Of a DNA stretch of 64,000 nucleotides, positions 1 to 7,694 are shown one piece after another (position 1 is the first letter of the stretch; each line of letters starts with the position of its first letter). The stretch comes from Candidatus Devosia phytovorans (lineage in GTDB: Bacteria > Pseudomonadota > Alphaproteobacteria > Rhizobiales > Devosiaceae). Under the pieces are notes generated by a model. It had not been told where the DNA came from and ran no database searches. It saw only the letters and a list, made by a program, of their open reading frames with translations. A program made the translations under genes and the position numbers. The stretch lies in assembly GCA_029202405.1 (NCBI GenBank), contig CP119312.1, positions 997,001 through 1,061,000 on the forward strand. The letters run 5' to 3'.

Positions 1-225
1 GTAGAGCTGGGGAATGGTCGGCCAGTTGGTATAGGCCTTTATGCCGTCGCGCAGTTCGGCGCTTTCGAGCACATTGGCGCTGCCATATTCGACACCGAGA
101 TAGCTCAGGATCTGCACGACCTGGCCGGAAAAGCCGCACTGGGGGAAGTCCGGCGAGCCCTTCATGAACAGGAAGATGTCGTTGTTCTTCACGCTGTCGT
201 CGATGAAGGCGTTGATGTCGGTCAT
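1..225 (-). CDS. grxD: Monothiol glutaredoxin, Grx4 family (3' part outside window)
   Basis: The first 75 residues of a monothiol glutaredoxin are visible; the gene runs off the left edge, so the C-terminus is missing. The protein opens MTDINAFIDDSV and carries the diagnostic CGFS active-site motif, preceded by FMKGSPDFPQ, and the glutathione-binding TNWPTIPQLY segment. Members of this family bind a [2Fe-2S] cluster with glutathione and deliver it to client proteins, usually together with BolA. A bolA gene lies about 1.4 kb upstream on the same strand, which supports that partnership. The start at 225 follows from the family N-terminus. Confidence 0.93.
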   Translation of the reverse strand, partial: MTDINAFIDDSVKNNDIFLFMKGSPDFPQCGFSGQVVQILSYLGVEYGSANVLESAELRDGIKAYTNWPTIPQLY

Positions 226-285
226 TTCAAATCTCACGCATGGCCTGGGGTGCAGGCAGAAAATTCGGTTTAACGGGAGTGATCA

Positions 286-399
286 TCACTCGCCAGGATG
301 TGGGTGGTGCTTGCCGGTTTTTCCATAGGCGTACCAGCCGTAGGCGGCCAAAGCACCAAAAACCACGGCCGGCCAGATGAAGAAGGCATAGAGTTCCAT
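286..399 (-). CDS. Small single-pass membrane protein, 37 aa
   Basis: A short open frame reads MELYAFFIWPAVVFGALAAY and ends in a charged HHPHPGE tail. One hydrophobic segment covers roughly residues 4-25, so a single-pass inner-membrane microprotein is likely. It sits in the same direction between grxD and the small membrane protein at 404-634, with little free space on either side. I do not recognise the family. A GGAGTAGCGCT stretch lies just upstream of the ATG as a possible ribosome site. Support is the membrane-like composition and tight packing; homology was not tested. Confidence 0.5.
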   Translation of the reverse strand: MELYAFFIWPAVVFGALAAYGWYAYGKTGKHHPHPGE

Positions 400-403
400 A
401 GCG

Positions 404-634
404 CTACTCCAGCTTGCCCAGCAGACGAACTGCGAACAAGTGTATCACAAATCCGACGACGCACCAAAATCCGCAGGCGGTGGCGACGATCACGAAATTG
501 CTCGAAGCCACGTTTATCGCGCCTATAGATAGGCCTACCGCGGGCGTAATAACAGAGGCAACAATGCTGGACGAGGCGATCGAGTTCAGAAAGGCCGCGC
601 GCAGCTTGGTCTGCTCGGCCTCGGCGGGGCTCAT
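404..634 (-). CDS. Small two-helix membrane protein, 76 aa, unknown function
   Basis: The frame starting MSPAEAEQTKLRAAFLNS has two hydrophobic stretches (about residues 20-43 and 47-70) and ends KLE. The start was chosen because its ATG overlaps the TGA of the upstream HAD phosphatase gene (ATGA at 631-634), a usual translational coupling; a longer frame to 715 has no such support. The two genes are probably cotranscribed. It looks like a small inner-membrane protein of unknown role. Confidence 0.65.
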   Translation of the reverse strand: MSPAEAEQTKLRAAFLNSIASSSIVASVITPAVGLSIGAINVASSNFVIVATACGFWCVVGFVIHLFAVRLLGKLE

Positions 635-1272
635 TTTCCGGCCTCGATCAGGCGCTCGGCAATCCAGGGGTGGCTGGTGCAATCGTCCACCGTGTTGAAC
701 AAGACGGCTTCCCATCCGTGCTTGCGGGCGCCGGCGATGACCTCGGGGGAATCGTCGAAAAACAGCGGTGGTTCGGACTGCGGGCCGAGCTTGTCGTCGA
801 CAAAGGTGAAGAAGCGCGGGTCAGGTTTTCTGGCGCCGATGCGGGCGGCGTAGAAAATGTCTTCAAAGAGGTCGGACAGGCCCAGGTGGCTCCACAAGTG
901 CTGGGCGCGCAAATGTTCCTGGTTAGTGGCGAGGTAGAGTTTGAGGCCCTCTCGCGCCTTGAGCTGGCGGATGACGTCGAGCAGGGGCGCGTTGAGTTCG
1001 GAATCGTGGGTCAGCCAGTAGTGGGCGAAGACCATGGGCGAGCCCTTGTAGCCGAGGGCGGGTAGCCGGCGCTCAAGGGCCGGGATCAGCGCCATTTCGC
1101 CGGTGATGACCTTTTTCATGAAGAGGTCAAAGATGAACTCGCGGCGAAAGCGGTCGGGGTCGACGCCCATGTCGGCGAGAAGGTTTGCATCCCAAGGGCG
1201 GACGCGGGCAGGATTGGCATGGTAGCCGTGAATGATGACGCCGTCGACATCGAAGAGGACGGCCCGGGTCAT
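631..1272 (-). CDS. HAD-superfamily hydrolase
   Basis: A 213-aa haloacid-dehalogenase-type phosphatase. Motif I is FDVDGV with nucleophile Asp8 and general acid Asp10; motif II is the TNQ near residue 115; motif III is the Lys of ARKPDP; motif IV is FFDDSPE. A helical cap lies between motifs I and II, as in subfamily IA phosphatases. The substrate, probably a small phosphorylated metabolite, cannot be told from sequence. It overlaps the downstream small membrane gene by 4 bases and the stop of the upstream gene by 4 bases, so these genes form a tight minus-strand operon. Confidence 0.88.
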   Translation of the reverse strand: MTRAVLFDVDGVIIHGYHANPARVRPWDANLLADMGVDPDRFRREFIFDLFMKKVITGEMALIPALERRLPALGYKGSPMVFAHYWLTHDSELNAPLLDVIRQLKAREGLKLYLATNQEHLRAQHLWSHLGLSDLFEDIFYAARIGARKPDPRFFTFVDDKLGPQSEPPLFFDDSPEVIAGARKHGWEAVLFNTVDDCTSHPWIAERLIEAGK

Positions 1273-1589
1273 CTTGGCTTGATCGGCATTGCGCCGAGGC
1301 CGAGAAGCACTTCGGGGGGAATGCGGAGGTCCGCAATCACGTCGGCATGCCTGCGGAAGCCGACGAGTTCGCGCTGGACGAAATATTCCCAGACGACTTT
1401 GCGCGCCTGGACGAGGGGCATTTCGCGATCCCCGGTGGCGGCCTCAAGGGCCGCGATGGCCTTGAGGACACGCTGCTCGGCAGCCCAAAGGGATGAGGCG
1501 CGTTCTGCGGCGATCTCGTTGTCCAGCGCCGCTGTTCCGGCCTCGGGCCGAACCATGCGGATCAGGTCAAGCGAGTCGCGCAGGGACAT
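1269..1589 (-). CDS. Hypothetical helical protein, 106 aa
   Basis: The protein starts MSLRDSLDLIRMVRPEAG and is rich in Ala, Glu, Arg and Leu, with a predicted helical middle (EIAAERASSLWAAEQRVLKA) and no signal peptide or membrane segment. It lies between bolA and the HAD phosphatase, overlapping the latter by 4 bases; its first base coincides with the last base of the bolA stop. A soluble cytosolic helical protein conserved in Hyphomicrobiales is the best description; no function is assigned. Confidence 0.7.
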   Translation of the reverse strand: MSLRDSLDLIRMVRPEAGTAALDNEIAAERASSLWAAEQRVLKAIAALEAATGDREMPLVQARKVVWEYFVQRELVGFRRHADVIADLRIPPEVLLGLGAMPIKPR

Positions 1590-1822
1590 CAGTCTGGGAT
1601 GACCGTCTGGAGGGCCAAGGCGTGCAGGGCGCCGCCCATGTCGCCCTGGAGGCTATCGTAAACCAGCTTGTGCTGCTGGACGCGGGTCTTGCCGCGGAAC
1701 TGCTCGGATTTGACCGTCGCCGCCCAATGATCGCCGTCACCCGCCAGGTCGCGGATTTCGATATCGGCATCGGGAAGGGCCGCCTTGATCCGGCGTTCGA
1801 TTTCGCTGGCGTCCATGGCCAT
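1589..1822 (-). CDS. bolA: BolA family protein
   Basis: A 77-aa BolA-fold protein, MAMDASEIERRIKAALPDAD. It shows the core IEIRDLAGDGDHWAATVKSEQF and the conserved RVQQHKLVYDSL helix carrying the invariant His used for Fe-S ligation in BolA-glutaredoxin complexes. Such proteins pair with monothiol glutaredoxins such as grxD nearby. The start at 1822 has an AAGGAG ribosome site about 7 bases away; an ATG at 1816 is a possible alternative. Confidence 0.88.
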   Translation of the reverse strand: MAMDASEIERRIKAALPDADIEIRDLAGDGDHWAATVKSEQFRGKTRVQQHKLVYDSLQGDMGGALHALALQTVIPD

Positions 1823-1842
1823 GGCGCTTCTCCTTGGGGTTT

Positions 1843-1875
1843 GCTGCACCCTGATATGGCACGCGTGGGTGCAGC
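1843..1875 (-). terminator. Stem-loop after the secreted protein gene
   Basis: GCTGCACCC (1843-1851) pairs perfectly with GGGTGCAGC (1867-1875) around a 15-base loop. It lies between the stop of the secreted protein gene and bolA. There is no clear T-run, so it could be a weak terminator or an mRNA-stabilising hairpin. Confidence 0.45.
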
Positions 1876-1891
1876 CTTCAATGCCGGAGCG

Positions 1892-2458
1892 CTACGGGAA
1901 AGCGGTTACCGGCTGGGCGTCCTGCGAGGTAGAGAAATTGGCGATGATGGCGTCGACGATCGGGCGGGCATTGGCGGCGACTTCGGTCGGGTAGAGGCAA
2001 TCGAGCGTATAGCCATTGCCTTCCGCCACCGTCTCGGTGTGGACGAGGGTTGTTGCGGGCGCCGTGTCGGAGGCGGCGTTGGTGCCTTCGTATTGCAGCG
2101 CAGGGCCGCTCTGGTAGTTGGTGACGAGGCTGGCGCCGAGGGCAAAGCCGGGCAGGGTGTCGCTCCAGCCTTCCGCGACGCTTGCGGCATCAAGCGAGGC
2201 GAGGGCACCTTCAGCGGTCCAGGCGGTGTCTTCCACCGGAATGACCGCCAGGATGCATTGCAGCGGCATTTCGGGGTGATTGACGGTCACCGGGCCACCG
2301 ATCTGGTCGCCGCCGGTCACCATGTTGGGCGGGTAGATCAGGGTATAGGGCTGGTCGGGAAGAGGCGAGCCGCTGGAGCCCACGTCCTGCGCGAAAGCTG
2401 CCACCGGCAGAAGGCTCGTCAACAGAGCCAAGAGGCTGAAAGCCGGTGCAAATTTCAT
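1892..2458 (-). CDS. Secreted hypothetical protein, 188 aa
   Basis: The frame starts MKFAPAFSLLALLTSLLPV and has a signal peptide ending near AFAQ, so the product should be periplasmic. The mature part begins DVGSSGSPLPDQPYTLIYPP and contains two cysteines (QCILAV and LDCLYP) that could form a disulfide. It resembles single-domain periplasmic proteins of unknown function in this order. The start at 2458 was preferred over an upstream in-frame ATG because it places the signal peptide at the N-terminus. Hairpins lie on both sides, suggesting its own transcript. Confidence 0.7.
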   Translation of the reverse strand: MKFAPAFSLLALLTSLLPVAAFAQDVGSSGSPLPDQPYTLIYPPNMVTGGDQIGGPVTVNHPEMPLQCILAVIPVEDTAWTAEGALASLDAASVAEGWSDTLPGFALGASLVTNYQSGPALQYEGTNAASDTAPATTLVHTETVAEGNGYTLDCLYPTEVAANARPIVDAIIANFSTSQDAQPVTAFP

Positions 2459-2478
2459 CGTAGTCTCCAAAAACAGAA

Positions 2479-2517
2479 CGCCGCCCCTTGAGTGTGAAAA
2501 CACTTCAAAGAGCGGCG
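2479..2517 (-). terminator. Hairpin following purL
   Basis: CGCCGC and GCGGCG arms with an inner TGAGTGT/ACACTTCA pairing form a long stem between the end of purL and the secreted protein gene. It is probably the purL transcript end; no strong T-run is seen. Confidence 0.5.
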
Positions 2518-2538
2518 ATCATAAGGCAGTTCGTCTGA

Positions 2539-4773
2539 TTATGCAGCCTTGCCGTCCATATAGCTGGGGAACCAGCCATCATGGGCTGCCTTGAGGTCGG
2601 CGACCGGGACAGGGCGGGCCGCGCCGAGAACGAGATCAGAGCCGCCGGTGGTGCCGATCCACGGCGCGAAAATGCCCAGGGATTCGGCCTCTTTCCAAAG
2701 GTCCGCCAGGGCCTGGCCCTGAGGGTCGAGGCTGACGGTGACGAGGTAGCGGCCCTGGTCCTCGCCGAAATACTGCAGGATCGGATCCTGGTCGGTAAGG
2801 TCGGTCACGTTTGCGCCAATGCCCGAAGCGACAGCCATTTCGGCCAGGGCAACGCCGAGGCCGCCGTCGCTGAGGTCGTGGCAGGCGGTGGCCACGCCCG
2901 AGCGGATCAGCTTGCGGACGAAGTGGCCGGTGCGCTTTTCATGGGCAAGATCGACATTGGGCGCCGGACCATCCTTGCGACCGAAGAGGTCACGCAGATA
3001 GACCGACTGGCCGAGATGGGTGCCGCGGCTGGCCGGCGCGCCTACCAGCAGGATCACCTGGTTGGCGCCGGCAAAGCCGATGCGGGCCATCTGGTTCCAG
3101 TCAGGCAAAAGGCCCACGCCGCCAATGGTGGGTGTCGGCAGGATGCCGCGGCCATTGGTTTCGTTGTAGAGCGAGACATTGCCCGAAACGATCGGGAAAT
3201 CGAGCGCGAGACAGGCTTCGCCGATACCTTTGATGGCATGGACGATCTGGCCCATGATTTCGGGGCGTTCGGGATTGCCGAAATTGAGATTGTCAGTGGC
3301 GGCCAGCGGCTCGGCGCCGGTGGCAGTCAGGTTACGCCAGCATTCGGCCACGGCCTGCTTGCCGCCTTCATAGGGATCTGCCTCGCAATAGCGCGGGGTG
3401 ACGTCCGACGAGAAGGCCAGGCCCTTGGTGTCGTGGCCCTCGACGCGGATGACGCCGGCGTCGCCGCCGGGGCGCTGCAGGCTATTGCCCTGGATCAGCG
3501 TGTCATACTGTTCGTAGACCCAGCGGCGCGAAGCGATCTGGTGACCGCCAACAAGCCTAAGCAGCGCATCGGCCACGTCCATCTGCGGCACGTCGGTGAC
3601 GGCGAGCGGCGCGGGCGTCGTGGGAGCGACCCAGGGACGATCATATTCGGGGGCTTCGTCGCCCAGTTCCTTGATCGGCAGGTTGGCGACTTCCTCGCCC
3701 TGCCACATGACGCGGAAGCGCAGGTCGTCGGTGGTCTTGCCGACGGTGGCGAAGTCGAGTTCCCATTTGACGAAAACGGCACGGGCCTCGGCTTCCTTTT
3801 CGGGATGCAGCACCATGAGCATGCGCTCCTGGCTTTCGCTGAGCATCATCTCATAGGGCGTCATCTGCTCTTCGCGAACCGGCACCTTGTCGAGATCGAG
3901 CTCGATGCCGAGGTCGCCCTTGGCGCCCATTTCGACGGCCGAGCAGGTGAGGCCGGCGGCACCCATGTCCTGGATGGCGATGACGGCGCCGGTCTGCATC
4001 AGTTCGAGGCAGGCCTCCAACAAGCGCTTTTCGGTGAAGGGGTCGCCGACCTGGACGGTGGGGCGCTTTTCCTCGATGTCATCGCCGAATTCGGCCGAGG
4101 CCATGGTGGCGCCGCCGACGCCATCGCGGCCGGTCTTGGCGCCGAGATAGACGACGGGCAGGCCAACGCCTTCGGCCTTGGAGTAGAAGATCTTGTCGGT
4201 ATCGGCGAGACCGGCGGCAAATGCATTGACCAGGATATTGCCATTGTAGCGCTCGTCGAATTCGACCTCCCCGCCCACGGTGGGCACGCCGAAGGCATTG
4301 CCATAGCCGCCGACGCCGGCGACGACGCCCGAGACGAGGTGGCGGGTCTTTTCATGGTCGGGCGAACCAAAGCGCAGGGCGTTCATCGCCGCCACGGGTC
4401 GGGCGCCCATGGTGAAGACGTCGCGCAGGATGCCACCGACGCCGGTCGCCGCGCCCTGGTAGGGCTCGATGAAGCTGGGGTGGTTGTGCGACTCCATCTT
4501 GAAGACAACGGCCTGGCCGTCGCCGATATCGACCACGCCGGCATTTTCGCCGGGGCCCTGGATGACGCGCGGACCCGTGGTGGGCAGGGTCTTCAGCCAC
4601 TTCTTGGACGACTTGTAGGAGCAGTGCTCGTTCCACATGGCCGAGAAAATGCCCAGCTCGGTATAGGTCGGCTCGCGCCCGATCAGATCGAGAATCTTCT
4701 GATACTCGTCGGGCTTGAGGCCATGATCGGCAACCAGGTCAGCAGTGATTTCGATGTCGTTGCGCAGGGTCAT
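2539..4773 (-). CDS. purL: Phosphoribosylformylglycinamidine synthase subunit PurL
   Basis: A 744-aa small-type PurL starting MTLRNDIEITADLVADHG. It converts FGAR, ATP and ammonia to FGAM in purine synthesis, receiving ammonia from PurQ with PurS as the bridging subunit. Family signatures include MWNEHCSYKSSKKWL, the glycine-rich GPGENAGVVDIGDG segment, KMESHNHPS and the C-terminal HDLSDGGLGVALAEM repeat of the AIRS fold. Length fits the bacterial three-subunit enzyme rather than the fused large form. It is the last gene of purQ-Pr6Pr-purL. The frame is open well upstream, but the N-terminus of the family fixes the start at 4773. Confidence 0.97.
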   Translation of the reverse strand: MTLRNDIEITADLVADHGLKPDEYQKILDLIGREPTYTELGIFSAMWNEHCSYKSSKKWLKTLPTTGPRVIQGPGENAGVVDIGDGQAVVFKMESHNHPSFIEPYQGAATGVGGILRDVFTMGARPVAAMNALRFGSPDHEKTRHLVSGVVAGVGGYGNAFGVPTVGGEVEFDERYNGNILVNAFAAGLADTDKIFYSKAEGVGLPVVYLGAKTGRDGVGGATMASAEFGDDIEEKRPTVQVGDPFTEKRLLEACLELMQTGAVIAIQDMGAAGLTCSAVEMGAKGDLGIELDLDKVPVREEQMTPYEMMLSESQERMLMVLHPEKEAEARAVFVKWELDFATVGKTTDDLRFRVMWQGEEVANLPIKELGDEAPEYDRPWVAPTTPAPLAVTDVPQMDVADALLRLVGGHQIASRRWVYEQYDTLIQGNSLQRPGGDAGVIRVEGHDTKGLAFSSDVTPRYCEADPYEGGKQAVAECWRNLTATGAEPLAATDNLNFGNPERPEIMGQIVHAIKGIGEACLALDFPIVSGNVSLYNETNGRGILPTPTIGGVGLLPDWNQMARIGFAGANQVILLVGAPASRGTHLGQSVYLRDLFGRKDGPAPNVDLAHEKRTGHFVRKLIRSGVATACHDLSDGGLGVALAEMAVASGIGANVTDLTDQDPILQYFGEDQGRYLVTVSLDPQGQALADLWKEAESLGIFAPWIGTTGGSDLVLGAARPVPVADLKAAHDGWFPSYMDGKAA

Positions 4774-4796
4774 TGCAGAAGCATTCCGTGAGGCAG

Positions 4797-5456
4797 CTAG
4801 ATGATTGCGGAAAGGCGCCGCCGACCCAATCCCTTGTCGAGGCCGATGACGGCAAGACAGAGGACGGCCAAGGCAAGGGCCATGGTAACGGCATTGAGCA
4901 GGACGGCGGGATAGCCGAGCTCGACGACGTTGAGAATGGGGTAGGGGTATTGCTGCACCCAGGTGCCGCGGGCGAGGATATAGATGAAATAGACCAGCGT
5001 CGGGGCCAGCATGGCCGGAAGGTCGGCCCAGCGCAGGCGATTGTGGGTCTGGGTCAGCAGCCACCACAGCACGTAAAGCGTCGGGCAGACATAGTGTAGC
5101 AGCGTATCGGCCACGAGGAAAATACCCTCGAGCGGATTGATGAAGCGCAGCACGAAGAAGACGTAGAGCCCGACCAGCGCGATATTGGCGGCCATGAAGC
5201 CGCGCACGACCGGGCGGTGGAATGGCGCCAGCGGCGATCGTGGGAAGAGCTCGGAGAGATAGATCAGCACCAGGGTGACATTGGTCAGTATGGTGTAAAA
5301 GGCGAGGAAATGGCCCAGAAAGCCGGGGATGTCGCGGCCGGCCGCATGCGCCACCTGCAGCGACAGGACGAACTGCAGGACGAGGCCTGCGGCGCCCATC
5401 AGCACCCCGAGCCAGGTCAGGAGCTTGCGCGTGCTGACAGGCCGGGGCCGGTTCAT
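4797..5456 (-). CDS. Pr6Pr family membrane protein
   Basis: A 219-aa integral membrane protein with about six hydrophobic helices. Motifs typical of the Pr6Pr (FAR-17a/AIG1-like) family are seen: FYTILTNVTL, HYVCPTLYVLWWLL, LRWADLPAMLAPTLVYFIY and the late YPILNVVELGYPAVL. Biochemical function in bacteria is not established. Its ATG overlaps the purQ stop (TGATG at 5454-5458) and it ends 23 bases before purL, so it is translationally coupled into the purine operon although it has no known purine role. Confidence 0.85.
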   Translation of the reverse strand: MNRPRPVSTRKLLTWLGVLMGAAGLVLQFVLSLQVAHAAGRDIPGFLGHFLAFYTILTNVTLVLIYLSELFPRSPLAPFHRPVVRGFMAANIALVGLYVFFVLRFINPLEGIFLVADTLLHYVCPTLYVLWWLLTQTHNRLRWADLPAMLAPTLVYFIYILARGTWVQQYPYPILNVVELGYPAVLLNAVTMALALAVLCLAVIGLDKGLGRRRLSAII

Positions 5457-6124
5457 CAGGCAGCTTGGCCGAGCAGGCCCGAAAAGAGCGCCCGTCCGTC
5501 ATCGCCGCCATGGGCGGCTTCGATGAGGTTTTCCGGATGCGGCATCAGTCCGAGGACATTCTTGCCCTCGTTGAAGATGCCGGCGATGTCGTTGAGCGAG
5601 CCGTTGGGATTGGTGCCTTCGGCATAGCGGAAGGCGACGCGGCCGTCGCCTTCGAGGCGGGCCAGGGTCTCGGCATCGGCAAAGTAGTTGCCGTCGTGGT
5701 GGGCAACCGGGCAGCGGAAGATCTCGCCCTTGGTATAGCCGCGTGTGAAATCTGTGTCGGCGTTGACGACTTCCAGCTTGACCTCGCGGCAGACGAATTT
5801 GAGCGAAGTGTTGCGCATCAGGGCGCCGGGCAGCAGGCCGGATTCGATGAGGATCTGGAAGCCGTTGCAGACGCCCAGCACCTTGCCGCCGCGCTCGGCA
5901 TGGGCACGGACCTTGTCCATGATGGGCGAGCGCGCGGCGATGGCGCCGCAGCGCAGATAGTCGCCATAGGAGAAGCCGCCGGGAATGACGATGAGATCGA
6001 CATCGGGCACGTCGGCATCCTGATGCCAGACGGTGACGGGGGCGGTACCGGAAACCTTGGTAAGTGCCGCGATCATGTCACGGTCACGATTAAGGCCGGG
6101 GAAGACGATGACTGCGGATTTCAT
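5456..6124 (-). CDS. purQ: Phosphoribosylformylglycinamidine synthase subunit PurQ
   Basis: A 222-aa class I glutamine amidotransferase supplying ammonia to PurL. The oxyanion/catalytic region GVCNGFQ holds the nucleophile Cys86; the PurQ marks PGGFSYGDYLRCGAIA and HHDGNYFAD are present, and the His/Glu of the triad lie in MPHPENLIE near the C-terminus. The length is normal. It is followed without a gap by the Pr6Pr gene and then purL; purS and purC lie some 3.5 kb upstream on the same strand. Confidence 0.97.
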   Translation of the reverse strand: MKSAVIVFPGLNRDRDMIAALTKVSGTAPVTVWHQDADVPDVDLIVIPGGFSYGDYLRCGAIAARSPIMDKVRAHAERGGKVLGVCNGFQILIESGLLPGALMRNTSLKFVCREVKLEVVNADTDFTRGYTKGEIFRCPVAHHDGNYFADAETLARLEGDGRVAFRYAEGTNPNGSLNDIAGIFNEGKNVLGLMPHPENLIEAAHGGDDGRALFSGLLGQAA

Positions 6125-6270
6125 CGACTGGTCCTCGCTATGGGGGGTGCGAGGGTCTTGTGATGAGTCTTGGGGGAAAAGGCAAGAGCTTGCGGCCTCT
6201 TTCCGGTCCCCCCTCCAATGGGGATGTTGCCCTTTGTAAGAAGGTGCACATTGGGCGCCACACCCACGGT

Positions 6271-6400
6271 GTCACCCCGGCCTTGAGCCGGGGCCTATCC
6301 CGAGATGGTTCTGCGTACCGCCAGATCGTGGTCCCAACCGCGATTTTGCGGCCGCGGCAGAACATCAAGATGGGTCCCGGCTCAAGGCCGGGATTACATC
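6271..6400. repeat. Palindromic intergenic repeat pair
   Basis: Two inverted copies of a short element lie in the 296-base gap between purQ and the acyltransferase gene. One copy (6277-6294) reads CCGGCCTTGAGCCGGGGC and the other (6374-6392) CCCGGCTCAAGGCCGGGA; each is itself a small palindrome, and the pair can fold into a larger hairpin of about 130 bases. This GGCCTTGAGCC type is a familiar dispersed repeat in alphaproteobacterial intergenic regions. No gene is seen in the rest of the gap. Confidence 0.75.
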
Positions 6401-6420
6401 GCGTATGGTGGAAGCCGCGG

Positions 6421-7491
6421 TTATTCCGCGGGCACGGTCGCCGGGCTCGTCGGGCGGTTGGTCCCCCTGAGATGCGCCCATGCGGGGCGCTCGAAGAGGA
6501 ACTTGCCGAAGCCCACGCGCTGAACGATCCAGTAAAGCACCAGCGGGGAGATGATGGCGATCGCCATGGTGAGGAGGGTGAGCGCGGTGGGTTCCAGCAG
6601 ACCCAGCCTGATCAGCACGGCACGGGAAATGCCGAGCGGCAGGACGAAGGCGACGTAGATCACCAACGAATGTTCGCCCATCCAGCGCAACCAGCCCATC
6701 CAATCGAGCTTGGTCAGCAGGCCGGCGATGACGCAAAGTGCCGCTGTGCCGACCAGCGCCATGACCAAGTGGACCGGGGGAATGCCGGCAAAGCCCATGA
6801 CGGGGTGGATCGGGTGCATTTCAAAGCCGCCGAGAAAGACGAGCGCGGCATTGAGCACGGCCCAGACGGCGAGGCCGGTGAGGGCGATGCCCGCGTTCTC
6901 CGTGGCCCACGCGACAAGACGGAAGAGCTGCGGTGCGAGCACATAGCCGGCATAGAAAAAGACGAAATATTCTGCAAACTGGTCGACGAGATAGCTCGAG
7001 GTCGCAATCGGCGCCATGTGCAGCACGGCGGCCACGGCGCCGACGGCCCAGACGGGGGCCTTCAGCTCGTGCAACAGCTTGGTGGCGGCGCTGACCACCG
7101 CGAGCATGTAGATGAACCAGAGCACGCCATAGGGCTGGATCGTGGCCCAGGCGATCTGTTCGAGCGCGCCGAGCGGGTTCATCGACAGCAGGCCGACCTT
7201 GAAGATGATGTGAATCAGCGCCCAGAGCACGTAAAAATAGAGATAGTGCACGACGCGGCGGTCGGCATAGGCGCGCCAGGGGCGGTCGATGACGGAGGCC
7301 AGGAACAGGCCGGAAATCAGGAAAAATTCCGGCATGCGGAAGGGGGTGGCAAAGGCGATGGCCCAATGCAGCGCACCCACGCCGCCGGTATCCTCCCCCA
7401 CGCTTGAGGCCGCATACATCATGACCACGAGGAAGATGGACAGGCCCTTGGCCATATCCACCCAGTCGAGGCGCTTGACGGTTCCAGACAT
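6421..7491 (-). CDS. Acyltransferase-3 (AT3/YcfT-like) membrane protein
   Basis: A 356-aa protein with about ten membrane helices and the acyltransferase-3 architecture: RLDWVDMAKGLSIFL at the start, FRMPEFFLISGLFLA next, and a C-terminal SLVIYVAFVLPLG helix. Such proteins move acyl groups onto sugars or envelope polymers. The usual Arg-X10-His pair of helix 1 is replaced by Lys15 and Tyr26 here, so classical acyl transfer is doubtful; YcfT-type members have no proven activity. It stands alone, divergent from the STT3-like gene, with a 203-base shared upstream region. Confidence 0.82.
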   Translation of the reverse strand: MSGTVKRLDWVDMAKGLSIFLVVMMYAASSVGEDTGGVGALHWAIAFATPFRMPEFFLISGLFLASVIDRPWRAYADRRVVHYLYFYVLWALIHIIFKVGLLSMNPLGALEQIAWATIQPYGVLWFIYMLAVVSAATKLLHELKAPVWAVGAVAAVLHMAPIATSSYLVDQFAEYFVFFYAGYVLAPQLFRLVAWATENAGIALTGLAVWAVLNAALVFLGGFEMHPIHPVMGFAGIPPVHLVMALVGTAALCVIAGLLTKLDWMGWLRWMGEHSLVIYVAFVLPLGISRAVLIRLGLLEPTALTLLTMAIAIISPLVLYWIVQRVGFGKFLFERPAWAHLRGTNRPTSPATVPAE

Positions 7492-7694
7492 GTAACGCTC
7501 TCCAAATAATTGAGCGCAATCTAGTCACCAGCGGTATGTGCGGAGATAACGATCCCGTGCCGCCAACTGGATTTGACGGCTTTGGTAAGCGTTTGACTAA
7601 CCGGAGGCAGGCAATTGCAAGCATCGGGACGCCAACACTTCAGCGCGCCTTAACAATCGGGCTCTAGAACAGGGCGAAACGGAGCGGGGGCTCG

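Noticed and set aside
2581..4791. Open frame of 736 codons on the plus strand
   Set aside because: It is antisense to purL, has biased composition from the opposite strand, and has no recognisable domain.
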